A stretch of 64,000 nt of DNA from Mucilaginibacter sp. PAMB04168 (lineage in GTDB: Bacteria; Bacteroidota; Bacteroidia; Sphingobacteriales; Sphingobacteriaceae). The notes under the pieces were generated by a model. It was not told where the DNA came from, did not search any database, and saw only the letters and a list, made by a program, of their open reading frames with translations. Position numbers and translations under genes: made by a program. The stretch's first letter is position 1. Every line of letters begins with the position of its first letter. Positions 34,110 to 43,483 of this stretch are shown here, one piece after another. Location: NCBI RefSeq assembly GCF_039634365.2, contig NZ_CP155079.2:3844001-3908000 (forward strand). The letters are read 5' to 3'.

Positions 34110-34822
34110 TGTACTGGTATTTAGTTCTGCTTTTCTTGGCGGCCTTTTTAGGCGGCATGGCCGTCTTTCTGTTTAAAGGCGGTAATCACAAACAGCTAAA
34201 GCTGGTATTGTCTTTTAGTGGTGCCTACTTGTTTGGCATAACGGTACTGCACTTAATTCCGGATGCTTATCATGGCAACGACCACCTGGTTGGCGTATTT
34301 ATTTTAGCCGGCTTTATTTTTCAGATCGTGCTGGAGCAATTTTCAGAAGGCATTGAGCACGGCCACATGCATGTACACGAACATGAAAAAGCAGCATTTC
34401 CGTTGGGTGTTATGGTAAGTTTATGCCTCCACGGCTTTTTAGAAGGTATGCCCCTGGCTGGCGGTTACCAAAACCAGTTGGTTTTTGGTATTGCGTTGCA
34501 TCATATTCCTGCAGCATTTGCACTGGCTACGGTGCTACTGGCCAACCACCAAAGCAAAAACAGGACTATTTTTTTTATAGCCCTGTTTGCAATTATGGCA
34601 CCTGCCGGCTACTTTTTCAGCAATGCCTTAAGCAGCGGCGGAATTGGAAACCTACAGCAATATTTTAACCGCATTATGGGTGTGGTTATTGGTATATTTT
34701 TGCATATATCAACTACCATTTTATTTGAAGCAGGCCCCGATCACAAGTTTAACCGGCGTAAGTTAATTGCTGTTTTATTAGGTGTTGCGATTGCCTTAGC
34801 CGGATTTGTTAGCGAGATATAG
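34109..34822 (+). CDS. ZIP-family metal transporter
   Basis: 237 aa with about eight hydrophobic segments. ZIP motifs: a His-rich cytoplasmic loop EHGHMHVHEHEK (about residues 89-100), then the transport-helix pattern SLCLHGFLEGMPLA and ALHHIPAAFALA, whose histidines and glutamate bind the metal in characterised ZIPs. Zinc or iron uptake is likely. It overlaps the PAP2 gene by one base and converges on the long hydrolase gene 10 bases downstream. Confidence 0.9.
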   Translation: MYWYLVLLFLAAFLGGMAVFLFKGGNHKQLKLVLSFSGAYLFGITVLHLIPDAYHGNDHLVGVFILAGFIFQIVLEQFSEGIEHGHMHVHEHEKAAFPLGVMVSLCLHGFLEGMPLAGGYQNQLVFGIALHHIPAAFALATVLLANHQSKNRTIFFIALFAIMAPAGYFFSNALSSGGIGNLQQYFNRIMGVVIGIFLHISTTILFEAGPDHKFNRRKLIAVLLGVAIALAGFVSEI

Positions 34823-34832
34823 TATTACAGAT

Positions 34833-37800
34833 TTAGTTTAATTTAATCACCCTCCGGGTAACTATGGCCTGGTCCTGCCTGATCTCTACCAGGCAAACGC
34901 CATAAGGTGTACCCGTTAAATCAATGCGTTGCGAGAACTCGTCGGCTTGCTTGTTAAAGCTATAAGTGCGATACGCCCGTCCTGTGCGCGCATCATAGAC
35001 TTTAATATCTACTTTGCCACTCAATTTATTGTTAAATGTTACGTCAACATAATTAATAGCCGGGTTAGGGTACACCTTTAATGTATTGCTTATGATACCG
35101 TTTTGCACCGAGTCGGTTTTATTGGCAACTTTAGTGGCCAGTTTTAACATCTCTCCTGTTTCAAAAGCTTTAGGTGATGAGGGTATCACAAATTGAGGCG
35201 TTTCGGTAACGGTAAGCGCTAACTGACCATTACTGATCTGCACTTTTTTCAGTTCCATCTGGTCGCTTCCTACTTTGGGTGTGTATATGCTGGCTGAGTC
35301 TGCATTGCCCAGATCAAGCGTATAATCGGCCGATCGGCCCTTTTCATCAGGTATAACAAGCATATAGGCCGATTGCCCGTTGTTCTCATATCTGTCTACA
35401 ATCGGGTTGCTATGAACAGTTTGTTTAAAAGTATAATTACCCAACAATTGCTGCGCCTGGTAAATGAAGTCTCCCGCCGGCTTACGTGATTTATCGCGGT
35501 TAAGCAAGCCAGATGATCCAAATTGTATAGAACTATTTGGGTTATCGTCATAAGCCTGGTAAAAGAAAATACGGTCGGCACCTACCCGGGCATACAACAG
35601 CGCAGAACGCAATATCCAGTCGGCCTGGGTTTGCAACGCCGTTTTGTCGCCAATCGGAATAGCTTTTAAGTAACTACCCTGGTTAACATCATATCCAAGT
35701 TCGGTAACCCATACCGGCATATCTGCAGCATATTGATGAGCGGCTGCAATAAAGCCTTGCGCTACCTGGGCAGTTTCACCGGTTTCGGGCGCCATGCCGC
35801 GTGTAGCGTTTCCACCCTGTGATGATTTAGCATCGTTTGAGTACAGGTGGTAATTAATTACATCCCAGCATAAATTTACGCTGCCGTCGGCATTGTAACC
35901 CCGGTTTTGCTTGCACCAGTCAACCATGGCGCGTAAGTAATCGGTATTGGGCGAAGCCAAACCAGCCATTACTACTTTCATATTCGGGTCGGCATTTTTA
36001 ACACCCACACCCGGCCCCATGGTATTCTTGTGCCCATCATAGAAAGCAGAAAGGTTGGCTGCATATTCAAAGGCGGTTTGATAAGCCTTGCGGCCTTTCC
36101 ACCATTTGTCGCGCTCGTTATCACATTCAATGTACTTAATTAGGTCCATCCCCTGCTTTACGGTGTTTACACCATCGCCATACCAGCGTTGCGTGGTATT
36201 TACGCTGAGCTGAGATGCATCCACGCCTGTACTTGAACCGTACCTGGCCGCAAACTGAAAGCCAGCCCTGGCCTGCTCAATGTAAGATGTTGGTTTGGTA
36301 AAATCCTGACCATATTTTACAGGTACGTTTTCAGCATCGCGCATATCGCCTGGATAGCTATCGAGCAGCCAATCAGGTAACGTTTTTAAGTCAGCAAGTA
36401 TTTCAATTCCTTCGGCCTTGGCACGTTGGTACAGGACATCATAATTCCAGCCACCGCTATGCGAAGGATTGAAAGTGAAACGACCTTGTTGCGGTTCAAT
36501 ACGTTGCCAATCCAGATAATGCCTTACCTGGGTAAAGGTTTTCATGGCTTTTAAACGCGATTCATCTATCTCGTACGGCTTGTTCGGATCTTCAAAATCC
36601 CACTCAAAGGCATTTACACCAAAGTAATGATTAAAAGGTACGTCTTTTTTTGGTGCTGCCGTAACTGCATGCGCCGCCTGATAGGTGCCATAAAACTCTA
36701 CCTCGGTCGGGAACATGTACCAGCAGTTAAACACAATAAATTTAACGTCGGTAATTGGGTTATCCAATTCAAACTGGCCATCGCCGTTTAAGTTTCTTTC
36801 GGGGTAAGGCCCAACCCAGGTGTTATACCTGTCGCCGTTAAACGTTGCAATTTGTATTCTTTTGCCGCTACTGGTAATTACCGATACGGTAAATGGCTTA
36901 TCACCTAATGTACCTGAAGCATCATAAAACTTAATTTTTGATAACGTGATCTTCTCACCATCAGCAACCGGGTACCAGGCGTCATAGTTGTTAAATATCT
37001 TTCCCCAGGTATTACTAATAGGTACATCAACCACACCGTCAAACAAATCGGCTATACCATCATTGCTGCTGTTGATCTGGTACCATCTTTTAGCTTCAAT
37101 AGGAATTTTTACAATAGCTGCCGGATCTGCAGGCGCGGGATCAGGCTTTGGCGCAGGGTCAGGAGCGGGAGTGATTACAGGGTCGGGCGTAGTAACAACC
37201 GGCGCCGGTTTCGCAGGTTCCGCTGGCAATACCACAGGCGGCGTTTTTACCGTATCGATTGGTACTTCTACAGGCGCAGGAGTTGGATCGGGCAGCACTA
37301 CTGGTGGCTTTTTTACTGTATCGGCTGGTGCTTCAACAGGTGCTGGAGTTGGTTCAGGCAATACTACCGGCGGCGTTTTTACCGGATCAGCAGGTGTTTC
37401 AACAGGTGCCGGAGTTTGCTCTACAGGTTCGGGTTTAGCCTCTTCTGTCAAATATCCGTACACGAACACCTTTTGCGGCATGCTGTTACAATACTTATGT
37501 ATTATAATGGCATCAGCTTCCATTGGCTGTGGCAGATTCATATCCTGCATTACCATGTAGCTTGGACCGGTAAACTTTCCTATGAGGGTTTTAGTTTTTC
37601 CATTTAAAATATAAATATCCGCAGGATTATCATCGAATACGCCTTTGTAATCGTATAATGACAGACGTGAAATGGTACTGCGTTTTTGTAATCGCAGCGT
37701 TACATCAACATACTTAAAATTATTTTGCCAGGCATCAGGTATCAGGTTGTTTAGATCATCATTTAATAGCGATGAGTAATCCTGACCTGTATCTTCGCTG

Positions 37801-37922
37801 GCATTAACGGAGATGACAGGTATTCTCTGTTCTGATTGAGCTAAACACCGTACATTGAAGAAAAATATGATCGTTGCCGAACATAGCACACCTAAGGCGT
37901 GGTAAAAATACTTACTGCGCAT
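34833..37922 (-). CDS. Secreted clan GH-A-like glycoside hydrolase with T9SS sorting signal
   Basis: 1029 aa. A signal peptide (ending LAQS about residue 30) is followed by two discoidin-like beta-sandwich modules (about 35-160 and 275-415) separated by a proline-rich linker with three 22-residue repeats (170-235). The catalytic (beta/alpha)8 barrel (about 430-790) has acid/base Glu603 in ECDNERD and nucleophile candidate Glu741 in VWVTELGYD, the clan GH-A spacing. The last 75 residues (LKVYPNPA...VTRRVIKLN) are a type A T9SS C-terminal domain, so it is exported and anchored or released at the cell surface. Polysaccharide target unknown; GH39- or GH5-like relationship is a guess. Confidence 0.85.
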   Translation of the reverse strand: MRSKYFYHALGVLCSATIIFFFNVRCLAQSEQRIPVISVNASEDTGQDYSSLLNDDLNNLIPDAWQNNFKYVDVTLRLQKRSTISRLSLYDYKGVFDDNPADIYILNGKTKTLIGKFTGPSYMVMQDMNLPQPMEADAIIIHKYCNSMPQKVFVYGYLTEEAKPEPVEQTPAPVETPADPVKTPPVVLPEPTPAPVEAPADTVKKPPVVLPDPTPAPVEVPIDTVKTPPVVLPAEPAKPAPVVTTPDPVITPAPDPAPKPDPAPADPAAIVKIPIEAKRWYQINSSNDGIADLFDGVVDVPISNTWGKIFNNYDAWYPVADGEKITLSKIKFYDASGTLGDKPFTVSVITSSGKRIQIATFNGDRYNTWVGPYPERNLNGDGQFELDNPITDVKFIVFNCWYMFPTEVEFYGTYQAAHAVTAAPKKDVPFNHYFGVNAFEWDFEDPNKPYEIDESRLKAMKTFTQVRHYLDWQRIEPQQGRFTFNPSHSGGWNYDVLYQRAKAEGIEILADLKTLPDWLLDSYPGDMRDAENVPVKYGQDFTKPTSYIEQARAGFQFAARYGSSTGVDASQLSVNTTQRWYGDGVNTVKQGMDLIKYIECDNERDKWWKGRKAYQTAFEYAANLSAFYDGHKNTMGPGVGVKNADPNMKVVMAGLASPNTDYLRAMVDWCKQNRGYNADGSVNLCWDVINYHLYSNDAKSSQGGNATRGMAPETGETAQVAQGFIAAAHQYAADMPVWVTELGYDVNQGSYLKAIPIGDKTALQTQADWILRSALLYARVGADRIFFYQAYDDNPNSSIQFGSSGLLNRDKSRKPAGDFIYQAQQLLGNYTFKQTVHSNPIVDRYENNGQSAYMLVIPDEKGRSADYTLDLGNADSASIYTPKVGSDQMELKKVQISNGQLALTVTETPQFVIPSSPKAFETGEMLKLATKVANKTDSVQNGIISNTLKVYPNPAINYVDVTFNNKLSGKVDIKVYDARTGRAYRTYSFNKQADEFSQRIDLTGTPYGVCLVEIRQDQAIVTRRVIKLN
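37218..37415 (-). repeat. Three tandem 66-bp coding repeats (Pro-rich linker)
   Basis: Inside the hydrolase gene, three consecutive 22-residue units of the form TPAPVE-P-D-VK-PPVVLP encode an extended linker between two beta-sandwich modules. Further Pro/Asp repeats (PDPAPKPDPAPADPA) follow to about 37116. Copy number may vary between strains. Confidence 0.85.
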
Positions 37923-38163
37923 AAAAGCTTATATAAAATGGAATTCGAGATTAATTTGCACGCAACGCAAATATGTTTGGGTACCAGCTAAAAGATGTGT
38001 ATACTGTGAAGTAGACAATTACACAGTGAACTGTGCAACTTTTGTGAAGTTTTTAACAATAGCGAACTATTTACAAAAAAGTTTCAACTCAAATATACAA
38101 ATATTAATACAATAGAAATTAAATTACCTGTTATTTGTAATTATTTCTTTATCAATTTGTACG
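37923..38163. other. Upstream region of the T9SS hydrolase, with inverted repeats
   Basis: No gene. ATTTGC/GCAAAT arms lie at 37954-37972. CACAGT-GA-ACTGTG (38022-38035) is a perfect inverted repeat with a further ACTGTG half-site at 38003-38008. Candidate operator for the hydrolase; no exact promoter element was found. Confidence 0.4.
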
Positions 38164-38703
38164 TTAGCCTATGATAGAATGTTTCAGCCCGTCGAAGATA
38201 CTTTCGAAAAATGTAGGAATGCTTAACCCTTTGCTATAATTAAAATACAGAAAGATTATGAGCACGATGGCTGCTATTACAATGAAGCGTTTAAATAGGT
38301 AGCCTATAAATACAATAATAAGCGGAATAGCCACCAACCACATCCAGCTTATGCGCAGCGGACTTAGCTTATCGCCATGCTTATATATATAATATAGCGT
38401 AGAGTAAGAACCGCTTTCGTTTTTGTGCTTAATAAACATAAAAGCAGACTTTTCGACCTTATGCCTGTAAAAAGCTGTGCCGTTCTGAAAAGTCAGTTCA
38501 TTCTCGAATCCATTTAGGGTGAAGGTATATTTACCGCTGATGTTTTCCTGTACCTGATTAAGCGTATCGGTGGCCACAATGGCGATCTCCTTTTGTGCAA
38601 ACGGATTTTCTTTAATTACGAAACGCTTAATGTTAACGGTATCTGCCATGGCCAAGCCTGCAAACAGCATAAACAACATTACTGAAAAGAGTGTCTTTCT
38701 CAT
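38164..38703 (-). CDS. Membrane protein of unknown function
   Basis: 179 aa. Signal peptide (MRKTLFSVMLFMLFAGLAMA), then a beta-rich extracytoplasmic region of about 90 residues (ATDTLNQVQENISGKYTFTLNG), then two adjacent membrane segments (about 117-153) and a short tail. No family recognised. It follows tspO by 40 bases in the same direction and may be cotranscribed with tspO and the DUF2383 gene. Confidence 0.7.
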   Translation of the reverse strand: MRKTLFSVMLFMLFAGLAMADTVNIKRFVIKENPFAQKEIAIVATDTLNQVQENISGKYTFTLNGFENELTFQNGTAFYRHKVEKSAFMFIKHKNESGSYSTLYYIYKHGDKLSPLRISWMWLVAIPLIIVFIGYLFKRFIVIAAIVLIIFLYFNYSKGLSIPTFFESIFDGLKHSIIG

Positions 38704-38743
38704 TGTACTTATAGGATGACAAAGGCTTAGGCTCTTAAAGCTA

Positions 38744-39262
38744 CTACCTGTTGAGCAGGTAAATATACAGATTTAGCACCGAGGCGAAGCTTACCCATAT
38801 TAAATAGGGAACAAGAAGCCCCGCCGCAACTTTGCTATACTTACCAAAGTAATAAATATTAGCTACAATAGCTATTAAGAGCAATACAATCACAACCAGC
38901 GCTCCCCAAATTTGGTGCATACCAAAAAACATTGCAGACCATAAAAAGTTGAGCAGCAGTTGTACAAAGTAGACTATCCGGGCTGAATTATATTGTGCAC
39001 TACTGTTTCGTTTTTGATAAACCAGGTAGGCGGCTATCGCAATCATTACATATAATGCTGACCACACAGGGCCAAACAACCAGTTTGGCGGATTAAAAGA
39101 TGGCTTGTTAAGCGCGCTGTACCAGCCCGGTATTTGCGGTATAGTAAATAACGACGCCGTTACAGCTATACATAACGTAATAAGCAGGCTAACGATTAAC
39201 GGCCATAATTTAAAAATACGGTGTTCTGCAGATTGCACAATGAGGGTTGCATTAATCTGCAA
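38744..39262 (-). CDS. tspO: TspO/MBR family protein
   Basis: 172 aa with five membrane helices (about 18-40, 60-80, 92-112, 118-140, 145-168). The family signature NPPNWLFGPVWSALY lies in the loop and helix after TM1, and the last helix ends in NLYIYLLNR. TspO binds tetrapyrroles and affects porphyrin and redox stress responses. The gene overlaps the DUF2383 gene by 11 bases, so they are coupled; the functional link is not known. Confidence 0.9.
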   Translation of the reverse strand: MQINATLIVQSAEHRIFKLWPLIVSLLITLCIAVTASLFTIPQIPGWYSALNKPSFNPPNWLFGPVWSALYVMIAIAAYLVYQKRNSSAQYNSARIVYFVQLLLNFLWSAMFFGMHQIWGALVVIVLLLIAIVANIYYFGKYSKVAAGLLVPYLIWVSFASVLNLYIYLLNR

Positions 39263-39707
39263 ATCTATCTAATTCCTGCTGTAATGAAAACAAAGCGTCG
39301 CGGGTTAGCTTCAATTGTTTAAGCAGAATGTTTCGCTGCTCATCAGTTAATGTATTTTCATCCATTACTGTTTCGTAAGCTGTTTCTGCCGCGCGGTCTC
39401 CTCTTATACATTCATTCAATACCGACTTTTCATCGTTGCTTACCAACGCTGTTTTAATATCAACCCAAACCCGGTGCAGTGCGCCTACCGGTCCACCACC
39501 TGTTTCGGCTTCAAAGCCACTGGCTTGTACCAGCGTGCGTAACTCATCAGCAAACTCCGCCCGCTCGGCAGCCAACCTGGCAAATACCGCTTTTAATATG
39601 GAGTCGCCAACAATTTCTGTAGCTTGTAAATAGCCTTCCTTACCATCGTTGGCAATAATGATTAAATGATTTAAGCCGTCGGCCGTATTTTTAAGGGTAC
39701 CTTCCAT
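39252..39707 (-). CDS. PA2169-type four-helix-bundle protein (DUF2383)
   Basis: 151 aa from the ATG at 39707. A long frame extends 24 codons further, but the domain begins here. Helical throughout, with EGTLKNTADGLNHLIIIANDGKEGY at the start and RGDRAAETAYETVM near the end; these fit the ferritin-like DUF2383 family, often stress-induced. No signal peptide; no clear diiron ligand set is visible. Coupled to tspO by overlap. Confidence 0.8.
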   Translation of the reverse strand: MEGTLKNTADGLNHLIIIANDGKEGYLQATEIVGDSILKAVFARLAAERAEFADELRTLVQASGFEAETGGGPVGALHRVWVDIKTALVSNDEKSVLNECIRGDRAAETAYETVMDENTLTDEQRNILLKQLKLTRDALFSLQQELDRFAD

Positions 39708-39796
39708 AACTGTAGCGTTTATTAACACTACAAAATAACCGCACGTGTGGTTTACCGTAATCAGGTTTGTGATATTCACATGAGAATACCTTTATA

Positions 39797-39832
39797 TAAA
39801 AAAAGCGGAAGCCCTGTTGGCTATCCGCTTTA
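39797..39832 (-). terminator. Terminator of the GH43 gene
   Basis: On the minus strand AAAGCGGA...TCCGCTTT arms (about 39832-39802) with extra AGCC/GGCT pairing, followed by a T run. Confidence 0.85.
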
Positions 39833-39855
39833 TCAATAACAAAAAATCAGGAGGC

Positions 39856-40959
39856 TTATTTAGCAAATTCGTTGATGGTTTCGATGCTGCCATCAGGACG
39901 ATGCTTTAGTTCGGTTACTTTTACATTACGCAGGTGAGTTTTGCCAGATAGCTCCGTATCGTGGTAGAACAGATACCATTTATCTTTAATTTGCACAATA
40001 GAGTGGTGAGTGGTCCATCCTTGTACCGGTTCCAGAATTACGCCTTTATAAGTAAACGGCCCGTAAGGGCTGGTACCAATAGCATAGCATAAATTATGCG
40101 TGTCGCCGGTTGAATAGGTGAAGTAATACTTATTGTTATATTTATACATCCATGAGCCTTCAAAAAAACGACGATCGTGGTCTTTACCCAGCAAGGGCTT
40201 GCCTTGCTCATCCAGTATAATTACATCCTTAGGTTTCTCGCTAAATTCGAGCATATTTGCGCCCAGTTTAGCTACTTTAGCTGTTAACGCCGGCGCATCG
40301 TCTTTCTGCAAATCCGTTTTAGACCCATTAGGCCCTGAGTAGCTTCCGGTAGCCCAGCGCTGTAACTGGCCTCCCCAAATACCACCAAAATACATGTAGT
40401 AACTACCGTCGGTATCTTTAAAAACGCAAGGATCTATACTAAAGCTTCCCTCAATTGGCTTAGGTTGTGCTTTAAACGGCCCCACCGGCGATTTGCTGGT
40501 TGCTACGCCGATACGGAATATGTCTTGCTTGTCTTTAACCGGAAAATACAGGTAATAAGTCCCTTTTTCAAAGGCTGCATCCGGAGCCCACAACTGGCGA
40601 CCTGCCCACGGAATGTTTTTAATATCTAATGCTACCCCGTTGTCTTTAACCTCTCCACCTACACTGTCCATTGATAACGCATGAAAATCTTTCATATTGA
40701 AATGGTCGCCATTATCATTCTCGGGCGTACCGGTATCAATATCGTGAGATGGATAAATGTAAACCTTACCGTTAAACACATGTGCTGACGGATCTGCCGT
40801 ATAAATATGGGTAACTAATGGTGGAGATATAAATTTTGATTTCGGTATTTCTTTACGGGTAACGCCAGGTATGCCCGTTTTATTACCGGCATTTTGACAT
40901 GAAGCCAATGCGGCAACGCTTAACAAAGCAACAGCAGGCAGATGGGTGATTTTAAGCAT
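39856..40959 (-). CDS. Glycoside hydrolase family 43 lipoprotein
   Basis: 367 aa from the ATG at 40959, which gives a lipobox signal peptide (ALASC, Cys21). The five-bladed propeller has the GH43 triad: Asp56 in YTADPSAHVF, Asp176 in SIDPCVFKD and Glu267 in FFEGSWMYK. Substrates of the family are arabinan, xylan or beta-xylosides; the nearest type is an arabinosidase/beta-xylosidase. Membrane-anchored, probably periplasmic or surface. A LacI-type operator lies just upstream, so expression is probably sugar-inducible. Confidence 0.88.
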   Translation of the reverse strand: MLKITHLPAVALLSVAALASCQNAGNKTGIPGVTRKEIPKSKFISPPLVTHIYTADPSAHVFNGKVYIYPSHDIDTGTPENDNGDHFNMKDFHALSMDSVGGEVKDNGVALDIKNIPWAGRQLWAPDAAFEKGTYYLYFPVKDKQDIFRIGVATSKSPVGPFKAQPKPIEGSFSIDPCVFKDTDGSYYMYFGGIWGGQLQRWATGSYSGPNGSKTDLQKDDAPALTAKVAKLGANMLEFSEKPKDVIILDEQGKPLLGKDHDRRFFEGSWMYKYNNKYYFTYSTGDTHNLCYAIGTSPYGPFTYKGVILEPVQGWTTHHSIVQIKDKWYLFYHDTELSGKTHLRNVKVTELKHRPDGSIETINEFAK

Positions 40960-40981
40960 AATTGATGTTGTAAAATAGTTT

Positions 40982-40995
40982 TGCAATCGGTTGCA
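40982..40995. promoter_or_regulatory. LacI-type operator upstream of the GH43 gene
   Basis: TGCAATCGGTTGCA has perfect 5-bp arms (TGCAA/TTGCA) around a central CG-containing core, the form of LacI/GalR-family operators. It lies 23 bases before the GH43 start. No LacI-family gene is in this window. Confidence 0.6.
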
Positions 40996-41084
40996 TAAAG
41001 AAACAAATTTTTTTTTAATTGCCTGCTATTTTAAAAATCATTTGATGCAGAATACTTTTAGGGAAAGAAGTATGGTAACTGAAC

Positions 41085-43286
41085 TTAAGACACTGCTAAT
41101 AAAGCCTCATACAGTTTTTCAATTTCAATTGGCTTCCTTAAAAAGCCGGTGAAATAGTCAGCATACTCCTCGTTATTCTCGGCCGTTATATCTGCCGTTA
41201 AAGCAAATATGGGCGTAAGTAAGTTAGGATTCTGGTTTTTACGAATATGCACGGTAGCATCAAAGCCGTTCATTTCGGGCATGTGTATGTCCATTAAAAT
41301 AAAGTCGAAAGCTTTGGTTTGGGCTTTTTCTACTGCATCAAGCCCATTTATGGCGTGCTCTGCCAATATCCCCCACTTTGACAATAACTTGCGAGCTACC
41401 ATAGCGTTGATCATATTATCATCAGCAAGGAGCGCCACCTTGTTTTGCAACTGATTAAGATGCTTTGTAGGTGTTTTTTGTAGCAGGCTGCTTTTCTTGA
41501 ATTTAATATCGAAGTAGAACTGCGAACCCTGCCCTATTTTACTATTAAAGCCCACCTCACTACGGTGTAATTCGACCAGCTTTTTAACAATGGCCAAGCC
41601 TAAACCTGAGCCACCCTGCCTACGCGTAGTAATTGCTTTAGGCTGCGAAAAACTATCGAACATTTCAGCGAAAAATTCTTCGGGTATACCTATGCCCGTA
41701 TCGGTAATAGTGAAGCGAATAACATCGTGCTCTGGTTCGGTCGAAAGCAAAGTCACTTGTGTTGTTACTTTACCTGCATTAGTATATTTTATAGCATTTC
41801 CGATCAGGTTGTTGAGTATCTGGGAGAGTTTAGTTTCATCCAGTTCGTAAATGTCGGCTATACGGTTATCTATAATTAGTTCACATTCCAGCCCTTTTGC
41901 TTTGCCTACTTTGCTAAAGGCTTCGCAAAGGCCGTTCAACAGCTTAATTAAGCTGCTTGGGCGGCATTCTAAATTTACTTTGCCGGTGTCCAGTTTGGTA
42001 AAGTCCAGAATATCATTAATAATCATGAGCAGGTTATTGGATGCAAACTTGAGCGAATCCATCAACTGCTTCTCCTCATCCACAATGCGTTCGCTTAATA
42101 GTGACGTTATGGTGATAACAGCATTAAGCGGCGTGCGAATTTCATGGCTCATGGTGGAGAGAAAGTTCTGCTTCATTTTTGCGGTATGCTCAGCCCTGGC
42201 CTGGTTCTCCATAATACGGGCCCGCTCCTGCTCCATTTGAGCGGCTTTTTCAAGCGACTCCATACGTGTTATCAATTCGTAATTCTCAATAATCTTGAGC
42301 GTTTGCGTGTTAATAACCGCTTCCTTATTATGCAGATACTGTTCGAGGTATGCTAACGACTTAACCGTATCCTGCTCTGATTTATAAAGCTGATAAAGCT
42401 GGTAATTAGACTTGAACTTGATATAAATGATATTGTACTGCGTGCTGAACTGAACAGCCTTTTCGAGTATGTGCTTGGCTTCATCAAACCGGTTGGTTTT
42501 GATATATAATTCGCCTAATTTGCAATAGGCCATAGCTAAGCCAAGCCTTTCGCCCATCTCCTGATGTATATTAAGCGCGTTCTGATAATCAAGCTCGGCC
42601 TCATGCCAAAGTCCTTGTGCTGCATAGACTTTTCCGCGGCCATAGAGGGCAAATGCCAATCCCCTTACATCGCCTGTTTTTTGCTTGATAGCAATAGACC
42701 GTTGTATAATGTCCATCGCCTTTTTTATCTTATTTTGCTTAAGATAAATACCCGAAAGCGGATTGTAAGCGTTGGCAATAAGATCTGCATCTTTTACTTT
42801 TTTGGCTGCCTCAATCGAGGCCTCGTAAGAGCGTATTGCATTTTTACGGTCGCCAAAATACTCGTATATGGTTCCTAACGACTTTTGTACACGGGCCTCA
42901 TTATGATAGTCGTTAAACTTACGGTATATAACAAGGCTATCAATAAGGTGCATTAAGCCCAAATGATAATTATCTGTTTTATAATAAACACCTGCTATAC
43001 TGTACTGTGCATCGGCTATTCCTCTTTCATCTTTAAGCGCTTTGAAATACCGCATGGCTTCTTTAGCTGCACTAATGGAGCGCTTATACTCACCCCTAAT
43101 CATGTAAAACAGCGAGAGGTGGTTAAGGCTTTTACCTATGAGGCTTTGGTCACTTCGGTCTTTGCTAATTTGAAGCGCTTTTTTGGCCAGGCTAATGCTA
43201 TGATTAGGGTTATGGCCACGGCAGTTATAGGCATCACTGAGCAATTCAATTACGTCAGATTCAGGGACCATAGCCGCTACATTCAT
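41085..43286 (-). CDS. Cytosolic TPR hybrid sensor histidine kinase/response regulator
   Basis: 733 aa from the ATG at 43286. Order: six or more TPR repeats (about 1-310), a coiled coil (about 330-375), HisKA with MSHEIRTPLNAV, HATPase with NLIGNAIKYTN, DTGIGIPEE and GGSGLGLAIVKKL, and a C-terminal receiver with DDN, phospho-acceptor Asp in FILMDIHMPEMNG and FLRKP. No membrane segment is predicted, so input is cytoplasmic, presumably through the TPR. No output regulator is fused. The phosphorelay partner is not in the window. Confidence 0.9.
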   Translation of the reverse strand: MNVAAMVPESDVIELLSDAYNCRGHNPNHSISLAKKALQISKDRSDQSLIGKSLNHLSLFYMIRGEYKRSISAAKEAMRYFKALKDERGIADAQYSIAGVYYKTDNYHLGLMHLIDSLVIYRKFNDYHNEARVQKSLGTIYEYFGDRKNAIRSYEASIEAAKKVKDADLIANAYNPLSGIYLKQNKIKKAMDIIQRSIAIKQKTGDVRGLAFALYGRGKVYAAQGLWHEAELDYQNALNIHQEMGERLGLAMAYCKLGELYIKTNRFDEAKHILEKAVQFSTQYNIIYIKFKSNYQLYQLYKSEQDTVKSLAYLEQYLHNKEAVINTQTLKIIENYELITRMESLEKAAQMEQERARIMENQARAEHTAKMKQNFLSTMSHEIRTPLNAVITITSLLSERIVDEEKQLMDSLKFASNNLLMIINDILDFTKLDTGKVNLECRPSSLIKLLNGLCEAFSKVGKAKGLECELIIDNRIADIYELDETKLSQILNNLIGNAIKYTNAGKVTTQVTLLSTEPEHDVIRFTITDTGIGIPEEFFAEMFDSFSQPKAITTRRQGGSGLGLAIVKKLVELHRSEVGFNSKIGQGSQFYFDIKFKKSSLLQKTPTKHLNQLQNKVALLADDNMINAMVARKLLSKWGILAEHAINGLDAVEKAQTKAFDFILMDIHMPEMNGFDATVHIRKNQNPNLLTPIFALTADITAENNEEYADYFTGFLRKPIEIEKLYEALLAVS

Positions 43287-43468
43287 GAGCTTGATAAGAT
43301 AAAAATTGGTGTTTATACGGAGGTTGGTTAACCCAGGTTTTATAAACAAAGTAAACAAAATAATATTTTAAAAGGCAAACTATTTAAGATATTATTTTGA
43401 CATAATAACTGAAAAGCCATTTAAGTGCATCATACGATTATTTATTAATTGAATGCACCGGAAATGGC

Positions 43469-43476
43469 TACTTTTG
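43469..43476 (+). promoter_or_regulatory. truC promoter -7 element (TACTTTTG)
   Basis: Exact TAnnTTTG, with the ATG at 43484 only 7 bases later. The expected mRNA would have almost no leader. No TTTG at -33. Confidence 0.5.
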
Positions 43477-43483
43477 CTCCTGA

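Noticed and set aside
37218..37415. CRISPR-like tandem 66-bp repeats
   Set aside because: The repeats are contiguous, in frame, and encode a Pro-rich linker; no spacers or cas genes.
36988..37560. 190-codon plus-strand frame rich in Gly, Ala and Thr
   Set aside because: It is the antisense shadow of the proline-rich linker and module of the T9SS hydrolase; its repetitive composition follows from that.
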